Assembly (NCBI GenBank): GCA_964019415.1
Contig: OZ025869.1
Location: 8,535,214-8,599,213 of the forward strand
Source: Ianthella basta
Lineage: Eukaryota > Porifera > Demospongiae > Verongiida > Ianthellidae
DNA: 64,000 nucleotides
Direction: 5' to 3'
The translations under genes were made by a program, and so were the position numbers. Numbering within the stretch: the first letter of the stretch is position 1; every line of letters begins with the position of its first letter. The notes below the pieces were generated by a model that was not told where the DNA came from, searched no databases, and was given only the letters and a program-made list of their open reading frames with translations. This document shows positions 22,335 to 32,224 of the stretch, piece by piece.

Positions 22335-22854
22335 GCACCAGATCCCAGCAGCATGGATCATGACACCCACAACTTGACACAGAACACACACAATATCATC
22401 TTGGTCACCATTGCTCCGTATACCCAGCGCCACACATACATGCAGCACCAGATCCCTGCAGAATGGATCCCACGGGCCCTATATCCTAGGCAACATCTAG
22501 CACATTCCCATGTACAGTGACCTAGAACACCTGCAATGAGGAGGTCAACCGCGCCACACCAATGCAGGGGGCTGGTCAACACAGCCTCGCAAGAGTTGTG
22601 CCTGCCCTGTCATTCTCCAATGCCGTGCATATCCAGCGCTAAAACAGCACCAGATCCCAGCAGCATGGATCATGACACCCACAACTTGACACAGAACACA
22701 CACACTACCATCTTGGTCTCCATTGCTCCGTATACCCAGCGCCACACATACATGCAGCACCAGATCCCTGCAGAATGGATCCCACGGGCCCTATATCCTA
22801 GGCAACATCTAGCACATTCCCATGTACAGTGACCTAGAACACTTGCAATGAGGA
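22335..22854. repeat. Two direct copies of a 208-bp sequence, 312-bp period
   Basis: Copies at 22335-22542 and 22647-22854 are almost identical (GCACCAGATCCCAGCAGCAT ... CAATGAGGA). They are separated by about 104 bp of different sequence. They lie between the transposase and kinase genes, inside the element. The frames crossing them have no homology that I recognise. Confidence 0.85.
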
Positions 22855-23184
22855 CCTAGAACAACAGAAGTACACTGACTTTTAGCCCATTAGCCCCTAC
22901 AGTGTCTACTGATAGGCCTCCACAGTTGCATAGAGAATAGGGCTTCCTATAAACTGATGATAGCTACAGCCTAGGCTAAGGTCACTTATCTTTCAACTGT
23001 GTGGCTCCCACATCAGCGATAATCGGGCCAAAGTCACAGTACACTTGCTCCAGAAGAGAAACGGCTGTCTCGCATTTTGCAGACCTGGGAGAATCAAGGA
23101 AGTGAAGCTCGCAAGGACTACACGTGGCTACGTAAGTGTGTATCCATGTACAAGGCTGGGTAGCTGTAAACTAGTGGACTTACC

Positions 23185-23331
23185 GTACTGCCGCAATCAG
23201 TATTCTATTCGTGACACACAGACTGTACCGCCACATTCAGTATTCTTCTCGTGACACACACATGGTACCGCCACATTCAGTATTCTTCGCGTGACACACA
23301 CACATGGTACCGCCACATTCAGTATTCTTCT
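23185..23331. repeat. Tandem array, about 40-bp unit, 4 copies
   Basis: The unit is GTACCGCCACATTCAGTATT, then CTTCTCGTGACACACACATG, with small changes. Length differences come from a CA tract within the unit. The array ends about 90 bp before the kinase-gene start codon. It may be promoter-proximal or an internal binding array. No function can be shown. Confidence 0.8.
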
Positions 23332-23424
23332 TGTACTATCTCTTGTTTTCTGAGAAAACGCCCACTTTTTACTTCAGGGTAACCCTCGCGAGGAAATAAG
23401 CTATATACTCTAGCACGTTCGGCA

Positions 23425-25943
23425 ATGGGGAAAAGATCAAAACGCTACGCATTGAGGCAGAGAGAGAATCGGCGCCGAGCCAAGCGCATTGCAGCGAGAT
23501 GGAGAAAACATCGTGACGTCAATGAAAGTGCCGATCATGAAGGCAAGATGGTGGACGAGGAAGCTCGGTCTTCGCAGCAGGACTGTCAAGTAGAGAGCAG
23601 GCAGTCATTGCAAGAAGCGGAGATTCTGGCTGAAAACAGACAGCAGCAGTCATTGGAGGAAGTAACGGCTCAGGAGTATAGGCAAATCCGACAACTCTTA
23701 TACATGGAACAAAGAAGACCTCGAGTGTTCGAGAAACAGTGTGTGAGGTGCCTAAGACAAAGGAATAGAAAAATCGCTGCAATGAACAATACATTGCGAA
23801 GAGCAATGTTTTCTGGCAAGACCTTAGGTTCTAGATACCTCCTTGCTGCTATGCAGAAGAATTGTAAACAGCTACACTAGCTAGCTAGTCTTAGCTATAG
23901 CTAATAATAATTTGTACTAAAATTGTTAATTCATCCATAATCTTGTGTGTAATGATGTTACATTAATAATCTTTTGTTTATGGTATATAGTATATGTGCT
24001 GTATATTGCAATGAAGTTCTTATTAATCTATATGAGTACGAAACTTGCATTAGTGTAAAATTAATATGAACAAGTGATAGCTATTGCATGAATCTTGTGC
24101 TGATCAATGTGAGCTTGTGATCATATGCAATAGCTATATGTAATATATAACTATTATTATTATTATTCCATTAATAATTATTGTTAAAGCTAGATAACTG
24201 TTACAGCTAATTATATAAATCAACCTCAAATTTGTAGAGTTTTGCAAATATGGCTTATATATATATATAGCTGTACCTATATATATATAATCATGAATCA
24301 AACCAATGACATATGCATGTACACTACATGTGATCATGCATACTATTTTTATGATGAACGTTTATGTATGTTATCATGTTTGTTCATGCAGGCCACTCTG
24401 ACACAGCTGCACCCACAATGCCTACTCCGCACGGAGGAAATTCATCTACGAAGAAACGCCGACAGCGGAAGAAAAGAGCTGTGAAACGTCTTCAGAAAAC
24501 AGTAAAGGAACTCCAGAAGCAGAAATCTGTCCTTATGATGCAAGCAGGCAAGCAGTCCAGGGTGCAATTACGGGATAGGAAAAAGCTATCTACCACAAGA
24601 GTTTTGCCAGAGTTTGTATTTGATAAAAATGTTAAAGTCATTCCCGAAGGATCAGTGAAGGAACTGCAGCTTACTGCATGTGCTTCCGGTAAGAATACTG
24701 AATTCTGCACAATTGCACATGCACAGCTATAGCATCATAGCTTTTAACATGATTGAATTTCTTACAACAGTATTGTATATACACATAGGATTGCCTGTTA
24801 TAATAGTAATTACAATGATACTATCTAATGTTGTGGAGCTGTAGCAATAAACTCCATGCATGCATTCTGTTACGGTAATTACTAATATATTTGCATGACT
24901 GTATACCCTGTATAATTGTACAATATCTTTCATGATCAGGAACTGGCCTGCTTGAAGTGGCACATTTGGTATTTGCCGTGCCATGTGGTATGCAGGAATC
25001 CGTGTTGCTGTAAAATCCTATCATCATCAGCATATACAACCAAAGCATATTTTAATGGAAGCTAATATGCTTGAGGCAAGTATTTGGCATATGGCATGCG
25101 ACATGATATATACAACATTGGATGTGCATGAGTTTAAGAATTGAAGACATTATAATTATTCAATTGTCTGTTTAAAGTTTAATATATTTTTGTATTTTTA
25201 TGCAGCGGTGCACTGGACATCCCAATATCCCATTCTTCTTTGGAAGCGTCCCTAACTTGAAGCCTGATAGCCTACCATCACTGGTTATGTCCATTCATAC
25301 AGTAGGTGGTTCGCCCCTTACTTTGCAATCTCTGCTTCATGACAGTGCTGTCACTGTCCACGAGAAGAAATGTGCATTTCTATTGCTAGGTGAGCATAAC
25401 CATTAAACTGCCTGCATTAATATATATATACAATGCATATTATGCATGCATGCATGCATTATATAGCTATATAGTATAGTTATGCAGGCGTCTTTCACAA
25501 ATTGTGCAGGTGTTGCTGAAGGTCTTTTGCATGTTCACGGCCAAGGAGTGTTGCACAACGACTTGAAAGCAGATAATGTAGCCCTATCTGACTGTTTGCC
25601 AGAATGCAAGGAAAATCCCACAAAGTTTTGGCCTACAATCATTGACTTTGGTAAAGCGTGCCCATCTGACAGAGGGAAAAAGTACTCTTTGCCGCACCAC
25701 CAGAAAAAAGTTTTTAAGGAACGTTATACACAATTGGCACCGGACCTGCTAGATGGAAACGTTGCACAAAGTTTCCTTTCAGACGTTTACTCGCTTGGAA
25801 AACTTATAGAAAGATTGGCTTCAGCGGCTGTCAATGGAAAGGCACTGTGTCAACTGTCACTGCAGTGTACCACCTATTCGTGCACTGATAGGAAAGAACT
25901 TGGAGAAGTGACTACTACTCTGAAGACCATTGCATATATTTAA
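23425..25943 (+). CDS. Protein-kinase-like gene carried by the transposon (5 exons, one phase conflict)
   Basis: Proposed exons are 23425-23863, 24392-24688, 24958-25075, 25206-25389 and 25510-25943. Phases agree at junctions 1-2, 3-4 and 4-5. Intron 3 uses a GC donor (GAG|GCAAGT). The first 245 residues are very basic and coiled-coil-like (KKRRQRKKRAVKRLQ). The kinase core follows: glycine loop SGTFG, VAVK (ATP-binding Lys), GHPNIPFFFG, HNDLKADN (catalytic Asp and Asn, with the usual Arg of HRD replaced), IDFGKA, QLAPDLLDG (APE-like) and SDVYSLGKL. It resembles tyrosine-kinase-like or TKL small kinases. Exons 2 and 3 differ by one nucleotide from an in-frame join, so either this copy has a one-base deletion at the acceptor or the splice site is unusual. 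From exon 3 on it is undamaged. Confidence 0.75.
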
Positions 25944-26987
25944 TAACTTACACTGTACTGAAACACCTATAAATTGTCTGGCTGTGATAGAAACTTACAC
26001 TAATTATGTCATGAGCCTCGAGCCATGATTTGCACTTGCAATTGTTCAATGTGGCTAGTTGCTAACACATATAATTGGAATCTACTAGCTACATACATGT
26101 TGCAACTGCATCATTTTGACTTGTACAAAGAGCAGTCTATACAGATGTGTATGGGAGTCACCAATAAAAATTATATTGTCATTTTCACCTATTGCACACC
26201 ATAAGGAAGTGGCATAAAAACACTTGAACTGATGCTGATTACAAAGTTGGTAGCTATATAGCTAGCTTGTTTGCATGCATCCTCTCGAACTGTTGCTTCA
26301 ATGCAGGAACTGCTGGCTTCTACTGACCTGTGTTACTTGCTAGGCATGGCACACAGGCACAGCTGCTGGCCAGCACACAGCCAGAATGACACTGGAGATT
26401 GAGAACATAGGTGGTCATCATCTACACCTGCAATAGACACAAACCGGCAAGAAATACAGCTAGAGGACCAGCTATACAATTCACAATGAACAAACAACAA
26501 TAGAACTAGCTACATGCAAAGCAACAACAGAAACATATAAACACTAGATGTAGACCTAGCATGCATATACAATAATGTTGCGTACAACAACTTACTACAT
26601 TACTTAGCCTAGAGCCATGGTAATGCTAGCTCAACATCGATTTAGCTAGGCTTCTGCTTAAGCTTGAGCCTAGTCCCATTGGAACAACCAAGTTAAACCT
26701 CGCTCACCAATAGTCCATGCCAGGAATACATTGGCGACGTATTCTGGGAGTCACACGATGATATACCCTGTGCGCGTTCTGTCCATCCACCCAAAGATCG
26801 AGGAAGAAAGTCCTCGATCTTTGATCCACCGTGTGCTGAATTCCGCCATTTTCCACACGGGCTGCACGTGGACGGATATCTATAAATAGCATGCATTAGT
26901 GGGCTATCAGGAGCACGTGCTGTGTGGGTGTGCACTGTTACCATGGTAAACCCTCCAATTTTCAAAGACTAGCGCGGATCTACAGAG
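25944..26987. other. Intergenic segment of the large element
   Basis: About 1 kb without a convincing gene. It contains a perfect 13-bp inverted repeat at 26792-26823 (CAAAGATCGAGGA, 6-nt loop) about 165 bp before the next start codon. That could act as a regulatory or binding palindrome. Confidence 0.5.
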
Positions 26988-28347
26988 ATGAGCACAGCTG
27001 CAGGCTTCCCTATACGACCTGCATATAGCAGGAATGGTTTTTATGGTGCCCCACTGCAATCTTCTCCAGAGGGTCCTAACACCAGTGGTAGTGCTAGCAC
27101 CCCAAGATCTCACTTCCAGCTGCAACCAGAAGAGCAGCAGCTGTGGTATAGACCGCAGCCACAGCAGCCCTTGGAGTCACAATCCATCCTCTCCCGCTTG
27201 GAAGCAATGGAGGCTCACCTTAGAACACTGACAGCCTCGATCAATCAGCCACGTGAACCGGAAGTTGTCACTACGCGATCATGCCGCATCCCACCAGTCC
27301 TATCAGTATGTCTGTTCAATTACCATACTAATGTTGCTTTAACAGTGATGTTAGTGGACCTTTTCCATACTACAGAAACAAGTGAAGGAGCTCCACTGTG
27401 TGCTGGATGTACAATTTGATCCACAGCAATTGTAAGGAAGTTGGTGTGATGACTGAATGTTTGACAAAGTAGTAACAGCCTGCAATTACTTACAGGTACA
27501 GATCTGAGCACAACCAAGCTGTTTGCACAACTATGCTAGAGCAGCTGTTGTCATCAGGTCGTGATGAATACAGCACATCCGTCATCAAAGGTATAGCATA
27601 ATGTTGCTTCTAGCTATGCATATTTACTTATAAATACTTGGACTTAATACTTGTGTGCATGCATTTGCAGCTGCTATCTACAGATATTATGAATCTAGGA
27701 GACGCCTTCATCGTGATAAGCAGAGCAGGCATGAGGAGCAGGTGGCAAGGAATGCAAAGAACACAATAGCATACTGTCGCAAGAAGAGAGTAAGTATGCA
27801 GTGATACACAAACATGGTCAAGTCCTTTGTCACTTTACTGTTTGACTTCTCCATTTGGTTCCTTTACACAGCTTTATGACCGAAGGGCACGATCCTTGAA
27901 GCATGAAGCGGAGAAGAAGGCATGGCAGTCCATCAATCCGCATTACATGTCTGAAGAGGAAACAGATGGGGAAGATGCATTCATTGTGCATTCTCCATCC
28001 TGGAGATCAACACGTAAGCTCAAACAGATTTGCAACTGATTAATTTTCCATCAAGGTTCAAACACAGTTGTCATACCATTGCATGATTTCATCTTTCAGA
28101 ACTTCAGAACGTAGTGCAAAAGCTGGATGCCAGGCAGGAGCGGCACAGCCATGGTACCAGACAAGGGTTCCGCTCCAAGTCACGTCAGCAGGGTGATCCT
28201 AGCACAAAGTCACCACCCAAAGCAGTCAAAAAATGGGCTGTCTCCCCAGATGTCTTGGCCACACTGGCAGAACCAGTGACACAGCCAGAACAGGAACCTG
28301 AGGCTGAAGATTCTGGTGAACTACATGGTATTGACTTTTCAGAGTAA
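26988..28347 (+). CDS. Intact six-exon TE accessory gene of unknown function, 325 aa
   Basis: Exons 26988-27305, 27376-27431, 27496-27590, 27671-27789, 27872-28013 and 28100-28347 join through five GT-AG introns of 64-86 bp. The phases (0, 2, 1, 0, 1) all agree, giving 978 nt with one stop. The N-terminus is Ser/Pro/Gln-rich with a short coiled coil (ILSRLEAMEAHLRTL). The middle has a helical YRYYESRRRLHRDKQ basic stretch. Later blocks are LYDRRARSLKHEAEK, HYMSEEETDG, VHSPSWRST and a C-terminal AVKKWAVSP...DFSE. The same last three exons are kept in the 1.8-kb sister element, so the gene belongs to the transposon family. A DNA-binding partner of the transposase, like TnpA, would fit, but nothing seen proves it. 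Confidence 0.8.
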
Positions 28348-28589
28348 CACTAACAGTCCCTTTGACTTATAATTAGCTCACAACTCTTATATACCCATTT
28401 ATCCTTCTCTTTATTTTTCTATTGTAACTCACCACATGTTTCGAAATTCATTGCTGAAAGTAAACTTTCTTCCCCAGTATTTTTCGGCCATTTTCTGCAA
28501 AGGCTATATAAATCGTGCGTGTACCGAAACGCGTTCCAAAGCAGTATAAATATCAAAATAGAAGCTGGACCGAAGTGAACGCAAACGTT

Positions 28590-28802
28590 CGGAAGACGGT
28601 TTGCTTACTGTGAGCGGACAAATTGTCAGACGGTGTCGTCACCTTCCCGTATTCCGCACGTATCGACTATATGCAGGAGACGTAGGTAAGACGGGAGCGG
28701 TCTTGATTGGTATTACGAACCCGTCTTCGTACGGTATTCCTGGAATGACGGTGCGGTTTTCTATGCTAGACGATACGGTGTTCTGGAACGCGATTCCCTG
28801 TG
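28590..28802. repeat. Right subterminal AGACG repeats and terminal inverted repeat of the large element
   Basis: AAGACGGTT, CAGACGGTG, GAGACGTAG, AAGACGGGA, CCCGTCTTC and TAGACGATA lie within 190 bp of the end TTCCCTGTG. The same words in similar order occur at 13610-13790 of the sister element. Confidence 0.65.
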
Positions 28803-28805
28803 TGA

Positions 28806-29432
28806 GGCTTTTCAAAAGGTCATCCTAGGTGGAACTACCACACCTGCAAACAGGCACGGGGTGCACAGAATGCGGTCATAAATGAAGTGACGCCTGCTGC
28901 ACAACTGAAGGAAGGGTTCCTGGGTTCCTGGGTTCCTGCCACTGAAGACTGGCATGCGCGGCTGTGTTTGATGGAGGTTTGACAAATGTAGAAGCTAATT
29001 GTGCTGTGGCTATTCATGAATTAAGCCACAATTTGTGTCATTCAGGTGATACGGAAGGGACTCTGGAATGCAAGAGCTGCAGGGGACAAAGGATCCCTTT
29101 TCCAGATCAAGAATTCCATCAACCATACCAATGTGCCCAGGGACCATACAGACAACATGAATGCTGCCGAAGCATTCATGGAGGACATCTTAGCTGGTCA
29201 CATTCTAGCTGCAGCCTGCACACTTCTGGATCTACCAACAGCAGATGACTTTCTGTCACCAAGCCTCAATCTACCTCCCACATTCTCTGGGGTATCCAAG
29301 CTGGCTGACGACATTGTCACCAATTTTGTGGACATATGGAACATTGGCACCACAGTAACATGCTACGCAGATGATGTCTACCAACATGCTATGGACACTT
29401 CGTCCATTGGTTTCATACAGTGCATCTCATAA
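28806..29432 (+). pseudogene. DUF6589-like TE protein, C-terminal part
   Basis: Reading through one small deletion gives AFQKVILGG, CKQARGAQNAV and TEDWHARLCLME. After a GT-AG intron (about 28970-29045) come VIRKGLWNARAAGDKGSLFQ, SINHTNV, EAFMEDILAGHILAAA and a stop at 29432. The GGDxLT...RGA, EDWHxR and helical H...AAA order is that of DUF6589 proteins. These are abundant in fungal and invertebrate genomes and travel with transposons. Here the GGD-type motif is damaged. The segment begins right at the target site of the large CACTA element. Confidence 0.6.
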
Positions 29433-30044
29433 GGCTTGCCTTCATTACATGCACTAAACTACTGTGTGCTGCATTGGAAGATGACACCTCTCCCACGCCC
29501 AATCACCCACTGATCACTCCTCACATCACTAATGGTCAAGTGAATTCTTCTTTATGTTCTACTTAGGAAAGTGCATTATGTAAGTGTTATTGCACACATG
29601 TTCACCATGCACCCAACCGGTGGTACTTTTCAAGGAATGCTCAGTGCTAAGTTTATTGTCACAAAAAGATATCCCAAGGAGCAGTTCAGATATGTAGTAT
29701 GCACTGCATCATGTAATTCCAAAACCATTTCAATTGCTGGTGTGGGAGCACCGACCACTACTGCTGACCTCCACAGTCTGTTGTTCATGTACGGATACCT
29801 GTAGTTGCTGTTTTACTATTATTATGTACCTGCACTCTTCCTGCACAGATTCATTTGTGCTGCAGGTCATCTTAATGCATTGGGCAGGATATCATCTTGG
29901 GATCGGAGTACTGAACTGCATTGAAATGGCACTCACCAAGTCATTATAAGCTTAGCCTAATAGATAATGCAAGAAGGCTAACCCTTGACATTACTCGTTT
30001 CCATTATCTTTCTGTACTTTATTTTCAAAAATGTTGTATACAGA
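29433..30044. other. No gene recognised
   Basis: Two short plus-strand frames (29571-29804 and 29734-29949) show no family motif. Confidence 0.3.
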
Positions 30045-30398
30045 CTAAGACATGATACTGAGCCAGCCAGACAATACTGGCCAAGACCGTCCGGTCGCCT
30101 GCTTTAGTGGGTAATCGCTACCTCGAGAGGAGAAGTACTCCATCATGGAGAAAGAGTGCCTGGCCATTAAGTTGGCTATACAGCACTTCCGTGTTTATCT
30201 CCTGGGAAGGCACTTTGTTGTGCAGACCGATCATCGTTGCCTCGAGTGGTTAGATTGTCTCAATGCGGGACTGACTAGATGGATTTCCAGGTTGTCTACC
30301 GCAGTGGAAAAGGGAATGACAATGCTGATGGGCTATTGTGAACCTTCCCCAACGAATCAACCCACTATGGGGTTGAGAAAGGGGAATGGAATGTGACG
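30045..30398 (+). pseudogene. Ty3/gypsy-type RNase H fragment, second copy
   Basis: This is homologous to 14990-15532. It retains LSQPDNTGQDRPVACF, LPREEKYSIMEKECLAIKL and FVVQTDHRCLEWLD. The DNA around NARLTRW is partly deleted and one stop lies near the start. In a shifted frame its C-terminal tail (ESTHYGVEKGEW) matches STHCGVNEKGDG of the first copy. A TGTTAG word follows about 20 bp after the tail, as in the first copy. It is dead. Confidence 0.75.
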
Positions 30399-30849
30399 GA
30401 CTACCATAAACCCCCTTGTTAGTGACTCTATAGGCCTATGTTGTATCCCTGTGTGTATGTTGTGTTACAATGGTGCTATGTTGTATTGCATGGTGTTATA
30501 CTAGGAACTGCAGTCTAGAATATTGTATGATGTAACGGTATGCGATTGGCTAGTGACTGCATGTTAGATTGCTGCTGCTGTGTGGTGATTTGAGTTTGCA
30601 TCTGCAGTGATCCGTAAGTGTACGTGCCCCACGACGTCCATTCCACTACAGTACAGATCCACAATTTTAAAGCAGAGTGGTTTCTCTCCATGTGGACACT
30701 GCGTGTGAACTAGGAATCCTGGGTGGATTACATGATTTGATTATTTAAATTCTTATTCAGACTGGGAAAACTACTAGCCCAATGTAATCGCAAAGTGAGA
30801 TTCTTGGTTGGCAATTCTTAGTCATTGCATTGTTTACTCGATTCCAACC
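30399..30849. other. Possible LTR-derived sequence; no gene
   Basis: Starting at TGTTAGTGAC (about 30418), this follows the gypsy Pol end and has no coding content. It could be a 3' LTR, but no second copy in the window confirms it. Confidence 0.3.
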
Positions 30850-31316
30850 ATGCAATGATTCTTGTAATTCAAGTAAGATTACTGACGTTTCGGCCACAAT
30901 TCTTTGGCCTTCACTGAACAAAACAACAGGACTACACAATAAATAGCACTTCTACACTGGTCAGATTTTTGTCTGTTAATCTCATGTACTGTCATAAATG
31001 TGTCAACAGTTCTGTTCTGTCCTTGTGTGTGTGTGACCCTGGATCTGTGAAAGAGGCTAGAAACCATACCTCTTTTTACATGGCAGAGGTGGTGGGAAGA
31101 GTACTGCAAGTAACAGTCCGTATGTGTGGGTTTTCTGTACACACTGAAATCAATCATCCCTCCATCTCCACGTTTGACCAGTGTGTCTAGGAAGGGCAGG
31201 CTGTTGTTCTCTACCATCTCCATAGTGAATTGAACTGATGGTGTGCGAGGAAGGCCTTCACATGTCTCTTAACCATTATGCAGAACATGTCATCGACATA
31301 TCTCTTCCACATACTT
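30850..31316 (-). pseudogene. Penelope-like element reverse transcriptase, C-terminal part
   Basis: The minus strand shows WKRYVDDMFCIM (the catalytic YVDD at about 31300), HVKAFLAH, QFTMEMVENNSLPFLDTLV and VYRKPTHTDCYLQYSSHH. VKRGMVSSLFHR follows. PFLD followed by YRKPTHTDxYL is diagnostic of Penelope-like reverse transcriptases. One frame break separates YVDD from the downstream frame. The GIY-YIG domain that normally follows is not here, and one occurs separately at 56783-57253. Confidence 0.75.
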
Positions 31317-31324
31317 AGTATCTG

Positions 31325-31702
31325 GCTATTTCATCTCCCACTGGTGCTACTTGGTATCCGCTCCTCCATCAAAACTGACTTGAAGTGCACCACAGCTGAG
31401 CTGGTTTATGGCACCACACTCCGCCTTCTGGGTGATTTTCCATCATCCAAGAGCACAGCAGCTGTTGTGCCGGACCCACTGTCCTATATGGAACGACTCA
31501 GGTCCACCATGTCACGTCTGACTGCTACACCACCCCGCCACCCCTCCAAGTTCTCATCCCGAGTACCTGCCAGCCTCACCTCCTGTACTCATGTCTTCAT
31601 AGGACACGATGCAGTTCGCTAGTCACTTCAACGACCCTACAATGGCCCATTCACTGTCATCAAATGCAGGGCCAAGTATTACATCATTCAAGTGAATGGA
31701 AA
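31325..31702 (+). pseudogene. Ty3/gypsy integrase C-terminal fragment
   Basis: The frame reads LPLVLLGIRSSIKTDLKCT, TAELVYGTTLRLLGDF, HVFIGHDAVR, then (after a stop) LQRPYNGPFTVIKCRAKYYI. GIR...D...SPAELVYG followed by LxRPYxGPFxVI is the end of the gypsy integrase core and its C-terminal domain. It abuts the Penelope-like fragment on one side. A 54-bp hairpin insertion lies just after it. Confidence 0.75.
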
Positions 31703-31756
31703 CAAGTATTTCGAGTTAAAAATTCGTGGGGCTGCCACCCCAACTCGAAATACTTG
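31703..31756. mobile_element. 54-bp hairpin element (family 2, copy 1)
   Basis: Arms CAAGTATTTCGAGTT and AACTCGAAATACTTG are perfect complements. The centre GTGGGGCTGCCACCCC also folds. Homologous copies lie at 36104-36167 and 39949-40003. Confidence 0.8.
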
Positions 31757-31826
31757 CTCCCTTTGGTCGCAGCTCTGTCACTCACAATAGGTAAATATGG
31801 CATTGTGTCATACACCTCAGCAACCT

Positions 31827-31828
<2 letters not shown>

Positions 31829-31861
<33 letters not shown>

Positions 31862-32163
31862 CGCCACTGTCACCAGACACATGAGACACACACCACACAC
31901 AACACACACACGCACACTGCACACCACACACACCACATACACGCACACTGCACACCACACACACCACATACACACACACACACACACACACTGCACACAC
32001 CACACACTGCACACACCACACACACATGCACACTGCACACCACACACACACCACATACACACACACACACACACACTGCACACACCACACACGCACAACA
32101 CACACACTGCACACACCACACACACCACATACACACACTGCACACCACACACACCACACACAC
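31829..32163. repeat. Compound CA-rich microsatellite, about 335 bp
   Basis: CA repeats are interrupted by TG, CG and CC in a higher-order pattern (CACTGCACACCACACACACC recurs). The His/Thr- and Cys/Val-rich open frames across it are artefacts of the repeat. Confidence 0.95.
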
Positions 32164-32224
32164 CTTCTCCTTCCTCCTTTATACACCTTGTCCACAATTG
32201 GACGTTGGGCGACATCACGACAAA

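Larger units (their letters stand above)
17031..28802 (+). mobile_element. Complete EnSpm/CACTA-type transposon, 11,772 bp, with three genes including a kinase
   Basis: The ends are CACAGGAAA (17031) and TTCCCTGTG (ending 28802). They are flanked by a perfect TGA target duplication (17028-17030 and 28803-28805). Both subterminal regions carry five or six AGACG-type words. Contents in order on the plus strand: transposase (17339-21915), a direct-repeat region (22335-22854), a tandem array (23185-23331), a kinase-like gene (23425-25943) and a six-exon unknown gene (26988-28347). Two of the three genes are free of frame damage, which implies recent activity. TIR plus 3-bp duplication plus tnp2-type transposase fits EnSpm/CMC. 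Confidence 0.9.

Noticed and set aside
23185..23331. Four evenly spaced repeats that could suggest a CRISPR array
   Set aside because: The units are contiguous without variable spacers, in a eukaryotic transposon, with no Cas genes.
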